Positions 49,001 to 54,357 of a stretch of 64,000 bases of DNA are shown here, one piece after another. The DNA is from Dama dama (lineage: Eukaryota > Chordata > Mammalia > Artiodactyla > Cervidae): positions 21,868,501-21,932,500 of the forward strand of contig NC_083689.1 of the NCBI RefSeq assembly GCF_033118175.1, read 5' to 3'. Both the position numbers and the translations under genes were made by a program. Position 1 is the stretch's first letter, and each line of letters begins with the position of its first letter. The notes below the pieces were generated by a model. The model was given only the letters and a program-made list of their open reading frames with translations, did not search any database and was not told the origin of the DNA.

Positions 49001-52000
49001 CCTTGTCCTTTGTGTGATTGTCTGTTGCCTGTCTCCTTGATGATCAGGAGTGTCCCCTCAAGAGCCAGGATGTTTACTCTTGTTCACTCCTGCATCCTCA
49101 GCATCTGAATGTTGAATGAACAAATGAATGAACAAGAGAGGGACTGTGAGCCTGATTGGCAGTGTGGCTCAGTTACACAGCCTTTGCATTCGTGAAAGTT
49201 CTTCAAGTGACCTTTGCTTCCTACAGTGCTCATTTGGGACCTCCCTGGTGGTCCAGAGCTTAACAATCTGCATGCCAATGCAGGGGACACTAGTTTGATC
49301 CCTGGTCTGGGAAGATTCCACATGCCTCGGAGCAACCAAGCCTGTGCGCCACAACTACTGAAGGCCCCGTGCCTAGAGCCCATGGTCTGCAGCATAAGAG
49401 GCCACCGCAGTGAGAAGCCTGCACACCACCAGCAGAGAGCAATCCCTGCTTGCTGCCAACTAGAGAAAGCCCATGAGGAGCAACAAAGACCTAGCACAGC
49501 CAAAAGTAATAATAAGTTTTTAAAAAATCACGTGCTCCTCTGGACGCAGGCACTCACCAGAGGTGGTGCCTCATAGGGCATCTTGAAGCCACAGCCAGCT
49601 GGAGCCAGCTCTCCATTTCCACTGCTGAACCCACCTGCCTTCAGAGTGTGTCTGTCTACACACTGGCCCCAGAAGATGCAAAAAGAATTAAGTAAAACTG
49701 ATTTGTTGTCGGTTGTCTTTACTGACTCGCAAGTAACAACAGTTTCAACCTGTTAAAAGATAAACTGAGGCTTGTTAGCTTTTCAAAAGAGTCTCTGAGC
49801 AAACATCACTTTGAACTGAGCAGCGCCAAAGCCCAGATGGTGAGGAGCCTCCTCAGCCGGGAGCAAGGGGAGAGGTGTCCACACAGAAGGAAATGATCTG
49901 GGGCTGCGGCTGGCACACACTGACTGGTCTGATTGGGTTGTGGATGCTTGACTCCAGAGTGACGCCCTTGGAACCCAGGGTGATGCCCCTTGAGTTCCAT
50001 TACTGTCACGGGTGGTATTCACCTTGTGGGTCCCCTCCTGTCTCGTCCCTTCCTGCTTCTTTTCTCGTTCTTATAGCAACTAGACATCACCGAGGGTAGG
50101 TGGGCTCTGAGATGGCGCATCTGGGTGTTGGGGGCCACATGGCCGATGTGTGTGTAGGCCAGAGTGTGTGGTTGGGCACCACATTAAAAAAATCCCTTTA
50201 GACTTCGCTATAATGAGATAGAAGAGCTCTTTGAGCAACAAAGTTTTCCAGGCAGATGGTACACAGCACATCAAAACAGACATGACTAATAAAACTTTAT
50301 TTATGGACACTGAAATGTGATTTCAGATACTTCTCACATGTCGTGAAATAGAATTCTTTTATTTATGTATTTATTTTGAAGTATAGTGAATTTGCATTAC
50401 TGTACCAATTAGAATTTTTTTGACACTTTTTCCCCCAACCATTCAAAACTGTGAAAACTGTTCTTGGCATGCGGGCCATTCCAGACCAGTGACGGGCTGG
50501 ATCCAGTCTGGATTGGCACAGTTTGCCAGCCCCTGCTTTGGGATGAAAGCAGCGAAGCCACCGTGAACTTGAGCCTTGTTTTTAGACGCGGACACGGGCA
50601 CAGCAGGGGAGGTGGGTGGTCCAGGCGGCTGGCTGGCGCCCTGTGGGCTGGCTTGGGGCTGGAGGGGAGCCTGGTGTCCCGGAGGTGCCAGCCCGTGTCT
50701 GCCGCTCCAGCTCCATGGTGATCCGAGACCTGACCCTGCGCAGTGCCGCCAGCTTCGGCTCCTTCCACCTCATCCGGCTGCTCTACGACGAGTACATGTT
50801 CTACCTGGTGGAGCACCGGGTCGCCGAGGCCACTGGGGAGACGCCCATTGCTGTGATGGGAGAGGTGAGCGCTCCCCCGACCCCGGGACAAGAGGGCACG
50901 CCTCGGGGTCCAAGAGGACGCACTCGTGGGGCTCGGGTGTGGGGGGTCAGCGGGTGGGAGAGAGCTCGCCTGCGCCAGTCGGGTGACACGGGCAGGCCCT
51001 GGCTCCTCTGTCACCTTATGAGACCCCAGGCAGGATGTCCTGCCTCCAGGTGGTAGAATACACAGATGTAACAGTTACCTCTTTAATCATCTCACAGTAA
51101 ACAATCAAATGGCATTTAGTACATTCACAACGTTGTGAAACCCCCACCTACCTTGTTCTAGAACATTCCACCACCCCAAAAGAAAACCCCATTCCCACTG
51201 GCAGTCCCCCCATGTGCCCCTTCCTCCAGTCCCTGGCAGCCACTCGCCCCTCGCTGTCTCTGTGGATCTGCCTGTTCAGGAGCTTTCCCAGCCGTGGAGT
51301 CACACCCTGTGTGTCCTCCTGTGTCTGCTGCTCTTCCCGAGCCTCGTTTGCTCAGGGTCTGTCCCTGTGGAGTGTCAGGGCTTCTCTCCTTATGGCAGAG
51401 GACTCTCTGCCTGGCTCTTCACCACTTTGCTGAGCCATCACCTGGTGCTGGAGGGGCTGTTTTCAGCTTCTGCTGGTGGGGGTCATGCCGCTGTGAGCAT
51501 TTCTGTACACGTTTTGTTTGAACATCTGCTTGAATTTTTTGGTGTATGTACCTAGGAGTGTATTTCTGGGTCATGACGGGTTTGTTTTGCAGAAGAAACA
51601 AGGTGATTTTAGTGCACTAAAATCTTAAAATCTTACAGAGATTTTAGTGCATGATAAGCGGTGAGAAACAGCAGCTGTTCCTTCCCTGAGCACTCAGAGG
51701 TCGCAGCCTCTGTGCCCTTGCTGGCCTGGGCAGTCAGCAGCCCCTCTGCCCTCCAGCCACTCCCAGGCAGGGCCCAGAGAGTGTCAGAGGGGACAGCCCA
51801 GGCCCCCGCAGCTTCAGGGCCATTTCTCAGGGCATAAGCCCCCTCACTTACAAAGCCAGAACTGGCTTCCACTGGAGACACGGCTCACCTTCCCCGGGTC
51901 CGCTCTGCGGAGCCCCTGACTCTGAGCCTCTTTCTTGCAGTTCAACGACCTGGCCTCCCTCTCGCTGACACTGCTGGACAAAGGTGGGTGTCCGGGCGTT

Positions 52001-52522
52001 CCCGCCCATCCTGGGCGCAGTTGGGGGGGGTGGCCCCTAAGGCGGGGCCCTGGGCAGCAGCCCGCAGGCAGAAGCCCCACCCCCTCCGCTCCTCCTAGAT
52101 GACTGTCCTGCTCCCCTGGCCGTCCACTCCAGGCCCAGAGGAGCAGGGCCACGGACGGGACTGGGGCAGCTAAGGGGCTCCTCCCTCCACGTCTGGAGAG
52201 GGAGTGGGCAGGTGGGGCAGTGAGCACCCCCAGGGCCCATTCCCTGCCCCCCGGGGATGGGAGGCCCAGCGCCCAAGGGGGACCCTACCAGGCGCATGAC
52301 CCAGGCGCGTGGGCGCTGGTCGAGGGTGGTCGCGAAGAGGAAGACCCCCAGTCAGCCCAGACCCGAGCCAAGGCAGGGCCCTCACCTGGCCTGTTCGTGC
52401 CCCCTACCCCATCCAATCCCACAGATGACATCAGCGAGGCCCACTCGGAGAGCCGAGGACGGGGCGAGCCCCTGGTGAAGCGGGAGCGCAGCGACCCCAA
52501 CCACCCCCTGCAGGGCGTCTAG
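12955..52522 (+). CDS. RFX2: RFX2, regulatory factor X2, winged-helix transcription factor (17 coding exons, spliced)
   Basis: Joining C1-C17 gives 2166 nt and a 721-residue protein, close to the 723 residues I recall for human RFX2. Residues 1-179 are the Q/A/P-rich N-terminal activation region. Residues about 204-279 form the RFX winged-helix DNA-binding domain, with the WLLDNYETAEG start and the RTRRLGTRGNSKYHYYG wing. Residues about 345-650 hold the conserved B, C and dimerisation regions, including ASFGSFHLIRLLYDEYMFYL near the C-terminal end. The tail ends in an acidic/basic stretch with KRERSDPNH. RFX proteins bind X-box promoter sites in the nucleus as homo- or heterodimers; RFX2 is known for ciliary and spermiogenic gene control. 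RFX3 and RFX1 are excluded because the N-terminus (MQNSESGSDSPASVAL) and the tail match RFX2. Every intron is AG/GT with compatible phase. Relative to the human protein I remember, C1 is about 5 residues longer, C10 one shorter and C16/C17 about 6 shorter. The start is the first ATG, 8 nt into its exon, with A at -3. Confidence 0.97.
13079..13092 (+). promoter_or_regulatory. Second X-box-like motif, 20 nt past the C1 donor
   Basis: GTTGCTTAGGCAGC has the half-site, 2-nt spacer, half-site layout of GTTGCC-N2-GGCAAC with two deviations, one in each half. Weaker than the 2440 site. Confidence 0.3.
14440..14860 (-). mobile_element. Old L1 3' fragment
   Basis: Reverse orientation: gtgaaattcacatgacac ... 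ggcaaccaggaatccactctg ... ctgagcatcatgttctc. Confidence 0.75.
15573..15662 (+). CDS. RFX2: RFX2 coding exon C2 (residues 36-65)
   Basis: Acceptor ttgtag, donor gtaacc, 90 nt, phase 0 on both sides. It encodes RVLVQAAGSAPKGAQMQPLS and a following Q-rich run. The symmetrical phases mean skipping would keep the frame. Confidence 0.95.
16140..16340 (+). repeat. Ancient DNA-transposon-like repeat, copy 1
   Basis: Contains the shared core ccaataaaactttatttgta and ends in gtttgccaactcctgc. Similar pieces lie at 39862, 50145 and 62100. It looks like a non-autonomous hAT (Tip100) type element; the family name is uncertain. Confidence 0.5.
16521..16804 (+). mobile_element. Bov-A2 dimeric SINE with (CAG)n end
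   Basis: Two Bov-A units (16521-16640, 16673-16785) joined by the ttcactttcatttttcac linker and ending in an agcagcagc microsatellite. Confidence 0.93.
17843..17922 (+). CDS. RFX2: RFX2 coding exon C3 (residues 66-92)
   Basis: Acceptor tttcag. The donor gtacgt directly follows the TT that starts a split Leu codon completed by the first G of C4 (phase 2). It encodes VQPVQHVYPPQVQYVEGGDA, the conserved HVYP.QVQYVEG block shared by RFX1-3. Confidence 0.94.
17923..19297 (+). other. RFX2: RFX2 intron C3-C4
   Basis: 1.4 kb free of recognisable SINEs or LINEs, unusual for this gene. An A/T-rich patch at 18700-18850 interrupts otherwise GC-rich sequence. A GGGT run lies at 19018-19032. Confidence 0.8.
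19298..19559 (+). CDS. RFX2: RFX2 coding exon C4 (residues 92-179)
   Basis: Acceptor caccag, donor gtatgt, 262 nt. It encodes the remainder of the activation region (YNPEPQMYAPSS ... SHSMVGITMDVGG ... HTSRSSPAT). A second strong donor (gtgagt) lies exactly 57 nt downstream at 19617; using it would keep phase but bring in an in-frame TAA (see findings). Confidence 0.95.
20300..21760 (-). mobile_element. Old L1 fragment, split by a Bov-tA
   Basis: Pieces 20300-21247 and 21461-21760 are consecutive parts of a minus-strand L1 (gtaatttgcattttcgtaat ... aagtcccctgccagatttg ... gagttttgtcaaatgctttc). Confidence 0.78.
21248..21460 (-). mobile_element. Bov-tA SINE
   Basis: Reverse orientation, with a diverged duplication acatcctgt / acgtcctgt at 21239 and 21461. 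Confidence 0.9.
22284..22858 (+). mobile_element. BovB LINE 3' fragment
   Basis: Plus-strand RT C-terminal part. An open stretch at 22591-22851 reads EELMLKLKLQTFGDVMQRAN ... RMKWLDDIINSMDMSSSKL. The upstream part is shifted and stopped. Confidence 0.92.
22862..23110 (+). mobile_element. Artiodactyl L1 3' UTR fragment
   Basis: ggtagaatctaaaatatgat ... gttatggttaccaaagggga ... ctactgtacagctcagggaac, diagnostic of the ruminant L1 3' end. Directly abuts the BovB fragment. Confidence 0.75.
23731..23860 (+). mobile_element. CHR-type SINE
   Basis: Head acttccctggcagtccagtgg, B box ggtttgacccc, (AATA)n tail. Flanked by catcatc-type repeats. Confidence 0.88.
23933..25884 (-). mobile_element. BovB LINE (2 kb) with inverted 5' part
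   Basis: 23933-25227 is minus strand and reads RT with FCFIDYAKAFD (motif A) and HQGCILSPCLFNLY (motif B). 25225-25884 is the upstream part in + orientation (QRIARRDKK ... region). The join has a 3-nt overlap AGC. An imperfect duplication aaaatcgagcct / aaaattgaacct (10 of 12) flanks it at 23921 and 25885. Frameshifts and stops inactivate it. Confidence 0.92.
24777..24801 (-). mobile_element. A-tail-only insertion with 16-bp target-site duplication
   Basis: 25 nt, T except for one C and one A, lies between two exact copies of CAGCCCTGCATTTCTT (24761-24776 and 24802-24817) inside the BovB copy. It looks like a retrotransposition event that left only the poly(A) tail. Confidence 0.85.
25897..26110 (-). 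mobile_element. Old L1 3' fragment, right half of the BovB host
   Basis: gagaatttccataacccccc ... gacattagggctccctcttt ... ccatgggttttgacaaac. The left half is 23875-23920 (attttaggtttatagaaaaa). Confidence 0.75.
26735..26851 (+). mobile_element. CHR-type SINE
   Basis: Head acttccctgggggtccagtgg, body to cccacatgccacaaggcacg. Confidence 0.88.
27133..27341 (-). mobile_element. Bov-tA SINE
   Basis: Reverse orientation: ctcagttgctcagtcatgtc ... accactgagccacctggga. Confidence 0.9.
27585..27786 (+). mobile_element. CHR-type SINE with 10-bp duplication
   Basis: AAATAAAGAT at 27575-27584 and 27787-27796. The tail caatattgtagcaaatacaa matches the copy at 3970, so both belong to one subfamily. Confidence 0.93.
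27825..27982. repeat. AT-rich (TA)n-type repeat with inverted symmetry
   Basis: About 160 nt of alternating tatata, catata and gtatat blocks, rich in self-complementary segments and bounded by gtataacatg copies. It lies 30 nt past a CHR SINE tail. Cruciform-prone and probably unstable. Confidence 0.85.
28285..28340 (-). other. C-rich tract, G-quadruplex candidate on the minus strand
   Basis: Repeated catccccc-type runs give at least four G tracts of three or more on the minus strand, about 90 nt from the CTCF-like motif. Confidence 0.5.
28428..28441 (-). promoter_or_regulatory. Strong CTCF-like motif in intron C4-C5
   Basis: On the minus strand CCAGCAGAGGGCGC matches the CTCF core CCASYAGRKGGCRS at every position. 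It sits in a GC-rich unique patch (28380-28450). Motif quality is high; occupancy is inferred. Confidence 0.6.
28802..29041 (+). mobile_element. CHR-1-type long SINE
   Basis: gggcttccctgatggcccag ... gggcaactaagcctgtgtgc ... gctactgcaatgagaagccc. Confidence 0.88.
29046..29208 (+). mobile_element. Bov-tA SINE, 3'-shortened
   Basis: Abuts the CHR-1 copy. Body gtaaagaatctgccttcagtg ... gaggagcctggcgggctgc, lacking the last part. Confidence 0.88.
29585..31870 (-). mobile_element. Old L1 (2.1 kb) split by a Bov-tA
   Basis: Consecutive minus-strand L1 3' UTR and ORF2 sequence. One open stretch (30407-30652) reads FIKIKNFCTLKNTIKTVKRQ and NQGLYPKYYKELSQLKNK, typical of L1 ORF2. Not functional. Confidence 0.88.
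31192..31398 (+). mobile_element. Bov-tA SINE with 11-bp duplication
   Basis: ACCCTCTTAAT at 31181-31191 and 31399-31409; full length and little diverged from the consensus I recall. Confidence 0.94.
32803..32877 (+). CDS. RFX2: RFX2 cassette coding exon C5 (residues 180-204)
   Basis: 75 nt between acceptor tttag and donor gtaagt, phase 0 on both sides. It encodes LEMAIENLQKSEGITSHKSG plus five residues, directly before the DNA-binding domain. From memory, human RFX2 has isoforms differing by exactly these 25 residues, so this is probably an alternatively included exon. It sits alone between a 13.2-kb and a 4.9-kb intron. Confidence 0.93.
32946..33050 (+). mobile_element. CHR-type SINE, internally deleted
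   Basis: Head cattccctggtggcc, then directly the B box ggttcaatccctg and an A-rich tail. It lies 70 nt after exon C5. Confidence 0.8.
33383..33495 (+). mobile_element. CHR-type SINE with duplicated flank
   Basis: GGTAATTTGA preceded by an A run flanks it at 33373-33382 and 33496-33505. Confidence 0.92.
34170..34850. promoter_or_regulatory. CpG-rich block inside intron C5-C6, candidate internal promoter
   Basis: CpG is depleted in the flanking intron, but I count 23 CpGs in about 150 nt at 34190-34340. The core holds three GGGCGTGG boxes (KLF/SP type, CCACGCCC on the other strand) and an E2F-like TTTCGCG on the minus strand near 34312-34319. A potential donor, GAG|GTGGGT, lies at 34377-34385 and would splice to C6. 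The lower-density tail extends to about 34850. The promoter role is an inference. Confidence 0.45.
34246..34302 (+). repeat. Three 19-bp GC-box tandem repeats
   Basis: Units at 34246-34264, 34265-34283 and 34284-34302 share gggcgtggccgcggg (15 nt identical in all three) and differ only in the last four positions. Confidence 0.9.
35870..36390 (-). mobile_element. LINE2 (L2) remnant
   Basis: gggcctttgcatgtgctgta ... cttttgtctgttttgttcac ... gtatccccagcaccca, diagnostic of the L2 3' end. Confidence 0.8.
36392..36613 (-). mobile_element. Bov-tA SINE
   Basis: Reverse orientation: cagttgtgtctgactctttg ... taccactagtgccaccttg. Moderately diverged. Confidence 0.88.
37773..37954 (+). CDS. RFX2: RFX2 coding exon C6 (residues 205-265), first half of the DNA-binding domain
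   Basis: Acceptor atccag, donor gtgggt, 182 nt, leaving phase 2. It encodes the winged-helix core from LQWLLDNYETAEG through SFGKLIRSVFMGLRTRRLGT, covering helices H1-H3 and the strand leading into wing W1. Confidence 0.96.
37955..39091 (+). other. RFX2: RFX2 intron C6-C7
   Basis: 1.1 kb of unique sequence. A G-rich run at 38608-38640 (several GGG tracts) could form a G-quadruplex in the transcript. A ggcctgc triple repeat lies at 38459-38481. No transposon copy is visible. Confidence 0.8.
39092..39211 (+). CDS. RFX2: RFX2 coding exon C7 (residues 265-305), wing of the DNA-binding domain
   Basis: Acceptor tcccag, donor gtgggt, 120 nt, phase 2 on both sides. It encodes RGNSKYHYYGIRLKPDSPLN and the QYMAMRQQP segment. 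In RFX1 structures the equivalent wing W1 makes the major-groove contacts. Confidence 0.96.
39450..39640 (-). mobile_element. Old L1 3' fragment
   Basis: gagtttggacagagttgtaa ... catgtatccactatcatagg ... agtttcactgcccgaaag. Confidence 0.7.
39862..40045 (+). repeat. Ancient DNA-transposon-like repeat, copy 2
   Basis: ggaatcagcagtttttctgt followed by aaagggccagagagtaca and a decayed middle; same family as the 16140 copy. Confidence 0.45.
40785..41235 (+). mobile_element. Old L1 3' end (plus strand)
   Basis: ccaggggtccatcaacagat ... ggtggagtagtatgcatccc ... gaacttaatgccactgag with an A-rich end, the reading direction of the ORF2 end plus 3' UTR. Confidence 0.78.
41331..41446 (+). CDS. RFX2: RFX2 coding exon C8 (residues 305-344)
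   Basis: Acceptor tgccag, donor gtgagc, 116 nt, ending in phase 1. It encodes a hydrophilic linker, YRPAQKTDSLGESGSHGS, followed by QSQHHQQYI. Confidence 0.94.
42082..42110. repeat. (TG)n microsatellite
   Basis: About 14 consecutive TG units followed by a gtatgtatgtg tail, in intron C8-C9. Likely length-polymorphic. Confidence 0.9.
42120..42230 (+). repeat. Possible MIR remnant
   Basis: tcatccccatcctgaatctg ... ggagccaggactcca resembles a MIR 3' half. Strongly diverged. Confidence 0.35.
42329..42447 (+). CDS. RFX2: RFX2 coding exon C9 (residues 344-383)
   Basis: Acceptor cccccag, donor gtgact, 119 nt, phase 1 in and 0 out. It encodes DVSHVFPEFPAPDLGSVLLQ and the LHDVKALQLAYRRHCE segment of the conserved B region. 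Confidence 0.95.
42737..42846 (+). CDS. RFX2: RFX2 coding exon C10 (residues 384-420)
   Basis: Acceptor tcctag, donor gtaccg (weak at +4 and later, but it is the only one that keeps phase 2). It encodes DVVMNLQFHYIEKLWLSFWN, a conserved hydrophobic helix, then a Ser-rich loop one residue shorter than in the human protein I recall. Confidence 0.94.
43111..43265 (+). CDS. RFX2: RFX2 coding exon C11 (residues 420-472)
   Basis: Acceptor ctgcag, donor gtgagc, 155 nt. It encodes LPKDKLVSLCKCDPVLRWMR and DHILYQALVEILIPDVLRPV, highly conserved among RFX1-3. The Ser codon is split A|GT across the next intron. Confidence 0.96.
43266..44254 (+). other. RFX2: RFX2 intron C11-C12
   Basis: 989 nt. The first 280 nt are CpG-rich and hold a CTCF-like motif at 43429. 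The remainder is unique and recognisable as nothing else. Confidence 0.8.
43429..43442 (+). promoter_or_regulatory. CTCF-like motif in intron C11-C12
   Basis: CCACTAGGAGGCGC fits the CTCF core CCASYAGRKGGCRS with a single deviation (A at the K position). It lies in unique CpG-rich sequence. Binding is inferred. Confidence 0.4.
44255..44352 (+). CDS. RFX2: RFX2 coding exon C12 (residues 472-504)
   Basis: Acceptor ccccag, donor gtaatg, 98 nt. It encodes TLTQAIRNFAKSLEGWLTNA and DFPQQVIQTK, part of the extended dimerisation region. Confidence 0.96.
44855..45170 (+). mobile_element. MER5A-like DNA transposon split by CHR SINE
   Basis: Left part ggatgcacatgaattgcctg, right part ccacacccccagagtggctg and aatcagtatttttacc. 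The hAT/MER5A pattern is recognisable although decayed. Confidence 0.6.
44912..45051 (+). mobile_element. CHR-type SINE with 13-bp near-perfect duplication
   Basis: aaaattgcagatt (44899-44911) and aaaattgaagatt (45052-45064). Sits inside the MER5A-like element. Confidence 0.9.
45336..45485 (+). CDS. RFX2: RFX2 coding exon C13 (residues 505-554)
   Basis: Acceptor ccccag, donor gtgact, 150 nt, phase 0 on both sides. It encodes AFAQTLRRYTSLNHLAQAAR and QINQMLSDLNRVDFANVQ, the most conserved block of RFX family dimerisation regions. Confidence 0.96.
45486..46281 (+). other. RFX2: RFX2 intron C13-C14
   Basis: 796 nt with one plus-strand CHR SINE at 45934-46062. Otherwise unique. It starts with a short tandem repeat of the exon end (tcccacatgcaggtg-like). 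Confidence 0.8.
45934..46062 (+). mobile_element. CHR-type SINE
   Basis: Head ggggacttccctagtggtcc, B box ggttccatccctgg, A-rich tail. Confidence 0.88.
46282..46490 (+). CDS. RFX2: RFX2 coding exon C14 (residues 555-624)
   Basis: Acceptor ccacag, donor gtgagt, 209 nt. It encodes EQASWVCQCEEGVVQRLEQD, the LTLQQQSSLDQWASWL helix and FPKAARQFLLKWSFY. Confidence 0.96.
46630..46818 (-). mobile_element. CHR-type SINE
   Basis: Reverse orientation with a T-rich start and gaccaccagggaaggcc end. ggttaca lies on both sides. Confidence 0.88.
47132..47257 (-). mobile_element. CHR-type SINE
   Basis: Reverse orientation: (TTTA)n start, gatcttagttccccaacc, end accactagtgaagtccc. Confidence 0.88.
47298..47507 (+). 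mobile_element. Bov-tA SINE with 10-bp duplication
   Basis: AACTGTATTA at 47288-47297 and 47508-47517. Confidence 0.93.
48062..48241 (+). mobile_element. CHR-type SINE with 9-bp duplication
   Basis: ACATCTCAG at 48053-48061 and 48242-48250. Confidence 0.92.
48775..49135 (-). mobile_element. LINE2 (L2) remnant
   Basis: Ends in gttcactcctgcatcctcag and gttgaatgaacaaatgaatg, with the typical L2 tail; the 5' side is decayed. Confidence 0.7.
49236..49530 (+). mobile_element. CHR-1-type long SINE
   Basis: ggacctccctggtggtccag ... ggagcaaccaagcctgtgcg ... caactagagaaagcccatga with an A-rich tail. Confidence 0.88.
50145..50540 (+). repeat. Ancient DNA-transposon-like repeat, copy 3 (longest)
   Basis: Contains taataaaactttatttatgg, cttctcacatgtcgtgaaat and the terminal cagtttgccagcccctgc. 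The three parts line up with the copies at 16140 and 62100. Confidence 0.5.
50711..50864 (+). CDS. RFX2: RFX2 coding exon C15 (residues 624-675)
   Basis: Acceptor ctccag, donor gtgagc, 154 nt. It encodes SSMVIRDLTLRSAASFGSFH, LLYDEYMFYLVEHRVAEATG and ETPIAVMGE, the C-terminal part of the dimerisation region, nearly identical across RFX1-3. Confidence 0.97.
50865..51940 (+). other. RFX2: RFX2 intron C15-C16
   Basis: 1.1 kb. The middle (51055-51640) is a minus-strand L1 3' piece; the flanks are unique GC-rich sequence. Confidence 0.8.
51055..51640 (-). mobile_element. Old L1 3' fragment
   Basis: acattcacaacgttgtgaaa ... agaaaaccccattcccactg ... ctgtctctgtggatctgcctg, parallel to the copy at 14440. 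Confidence 0.75.
51941..51983 (+). CDS. RFX2: RFX2 coding exon C16 (residues 676-690), 43-nt microexon
   Basis: Acceptor cttgcag, donor gtgggt, phase 0 in and 1 out. It encodes FNDLASLSLTLLDK plus the first base of Asp. It is short but needed to keep frame into C17, where the tail matches RFX2. Confidence 0.94.
51984..52424 (+). other. RFX2: RFX2 intron C16-C17
   Basis: 441 nt, very GC-rich, with a run of nine Gs near 52023-52031 and further G tracts that could form a G-quadruplex. No repeat family is recognised. Confidence 0.8.
52425..52522 (+). CDS. RFX2: RFX2 coding exon C17 (residues 690-721) and stop
   Basis: Acceptor cccacag, 98 coding nt, TAG at 52520-52522. It encodes DDISEAHSESRGRGEPLVKR and the ERSDPNHPLQGV end. 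The acidic spacer before EPLVKRERSDPNH looks about six residues shorter than the human tail I remember, so this is the least conserved segment. Confidence 0.95.
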
Positions 52523-54080
52523 CTGGCCCCCCAGCTCCAGGCCCGAGCTCTGCCACAATAGTGCCTCTTAGACAAGTGACCTTTACTCCGAGTCCAGGGG
52601 CCCTGGGCCAGGGTGCCCGTAAAGGACACCCTCCTCTTCCTCAAGACGGAAACTGCTGTGACCCTGGAGGAATTGTGCACCGGGCGCCCAGGGCCTGAGC
52701 TGCACTCTGGGCACCCAGCCCACCCTCTCCTCCTCCTGAATCTCCTCCCGCTTCCGCACACACCCGGCTCAGAGCTGGAAGGGGCCGGGCCATGTTGGCC
52801 AGTCGCTGCCTCCCCTCCCAGCTGGGAACTCCAGTGGCCCTGGGGAGGAAGGGGGTGTCCCGCAGCCCGCCTCGTGCCCTGCGGAGCGCAGGGGCCGTCT
52901 TGATCCTTGCCTCGTGGCTGCCCAGCTGGTCCCTGAGAGCCTGGTCTCTAGATGCCAATGGGTTCAGAAGCAGCTGCCAAATGATCCCTGGACGGGGCTC
53001 AGCCCACAGCCCCACATGGCTCAAGAACCAGTCACCAAAACAGACTCCCTGGTGCCAAGACCCAGTGGGACCTTTCCGTCAAACCCAGAAGCTTGATCCG
53101 CAACTGCAAGGATTGGGATTCTGCCCAGGTTCACAGCCAACATCAAGCTCAACAGTGAAGTCTGGAATGAGTTTGTTCCAAGGAGTTCAGGAGATCAGTG
53201 TCCCCTCGGCGCCTTCAGAGGGCAGCCCGTCCAGCCAAGCCTGTGCATGAACAGCTGTGTCTTAAGCCCCGCTTCACAGAACCTTTCAGATTGCCTGCCT
53301 TTGAAGAAGCGATCCCTGAGTGCTGTGACTCCAGCAGGTCCCATCTTGAACTGCTCAGAGTCCAAATTCTTCTCTGGGGACAAGCGAACCCCAAGACCCG
53401 GCCCAGCCCCGAACTCTACACACTCCGTGTCTGTGTTCCTCATCATTTAACCTGTTGCACCAACGGGCCTGGGCCAGAGGGCTGCCCCCGCGGCAGCTGC
53501 AGAGAAGACGACCAGCCTCTGGTCTGGGAAGGCCTGGCTTCGTGTCTCTTTTTGAAAATATGTTCATACCGATAGTTTTGTGCTCGAATTGTTATTAGAA
53601 CATTCCTTATGGATGTGTATATGACAGTATATCCGGTCCCCAATGTTGTTCTCTCATGCGTGCAGAAGGTACTAATGGAAACTCACGTGGCCTTGAAAAC
53701 CCTACTTCTCGACAAGCAGCGCTGTGCATCCATGTCCTCGAGTGCACTCGGCGGGGAGCTGAGAGGAAAGATGAGAAATCTCATTCTAAGAAACCAGCGG
53801 CCTGTTGTGGTGATCACCAAGTGCATCTACTCTCAAGACTGCAGACTCAGATGAACTCGGACAAAAAGAATGTCTTTAAAGATACATCTGCTTTCCTAGG
53901 AGACGGTCAAGTTCATGGTTCCTAGATGGTGACGCCTGCCTCTTCCTCCACGTTTCTGCCTTACGCCCTGTCTAGTCCTTTGCCGGATTCCATGAGGAGG
54001 AATATAAACGACATAAAGACACCAGACTTTCGAGCCCATCCTCGTTTTTTGTTGCAATAAACACACTGAATTGTACCCAC
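52523..54080 (+). other. RFX2: RFX2 3' UTR
   Basis: Continuous with C17 and without a further convincing donor site. GC-rich proximally, more AU-rich after about 53540, ending at the AATAAA near 54056. No SINE or LINE copy is visible, unlike the introns and the downstream flank, which suggests selection against insertions. The end point is estimated from the signal position. Confidence 0.8.
54056..54061 (+). terminator. RFX2: RFX2 polyadenylation signal AATAAA
   Basis: Canonical hexamer preceded by a T-rich run and a TGTTGC element, with G/T-rich sequence (tgagggtcacggt) 20-30 nt downstream. It is the first AATAAA after the stop codon. Cleavage is expected around 54075-54085. Confidence 0.8.
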
Positions 54081-54351
54081 TGAGGGTCACGGTCCACACT
54101 CCCCCCCTGCCCCGCCCCCCAGTGGCCCTGGAAAATACAGCACCCCTTCCAGCAGGCCCCTAGTCCTGCCCCCTAGACCTGGGCGGCCCAGGTCGAGCCT
54201 GGGAAGGGGGAAGAAGGAAATGGCGCTTTCCTCCGGCTCCCTAGGGAATGTTCCAGAAGGGGCAGTTTCCCCAAGCCGAGAGGACAACAAAGCAGCTCAG
54301 CCCAGGACAGGCAACACGGTGTGTCCAGACTAGAGTCGTTCAGAGGTGCAG

Positions 54352-54357
54352 AATAAA
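54352..54357 (+). terminator. Possible distal AATAAA downstream of RFX2
   Basis: A second canonical hexamer about 300 nt past the first, followed by moderately GT-rich sequence. It may serve as a distal site or be chance; nothing else distinguishes it. Confidence 0.2.

Larger units (their letters stand above)
46491..50710 (+). other. RFX2: RFX2 intron C14-C15 (4.2 kb)
   Basis: Holds CHR SINEs (46630-46818, 47132-47257, 48062-48241, 49236-49530), a Bov-tA (47298-47507), an L2 remnant (48775-49135) and an old DNA-transposon-like repeat (50145-50540). A purine-rich run lies at 47870-47965. The unique parts 46827-47131, 47518-48052, 48251-48775 and 49531-50145 show nothing recognisable. Confidence 0.8.
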
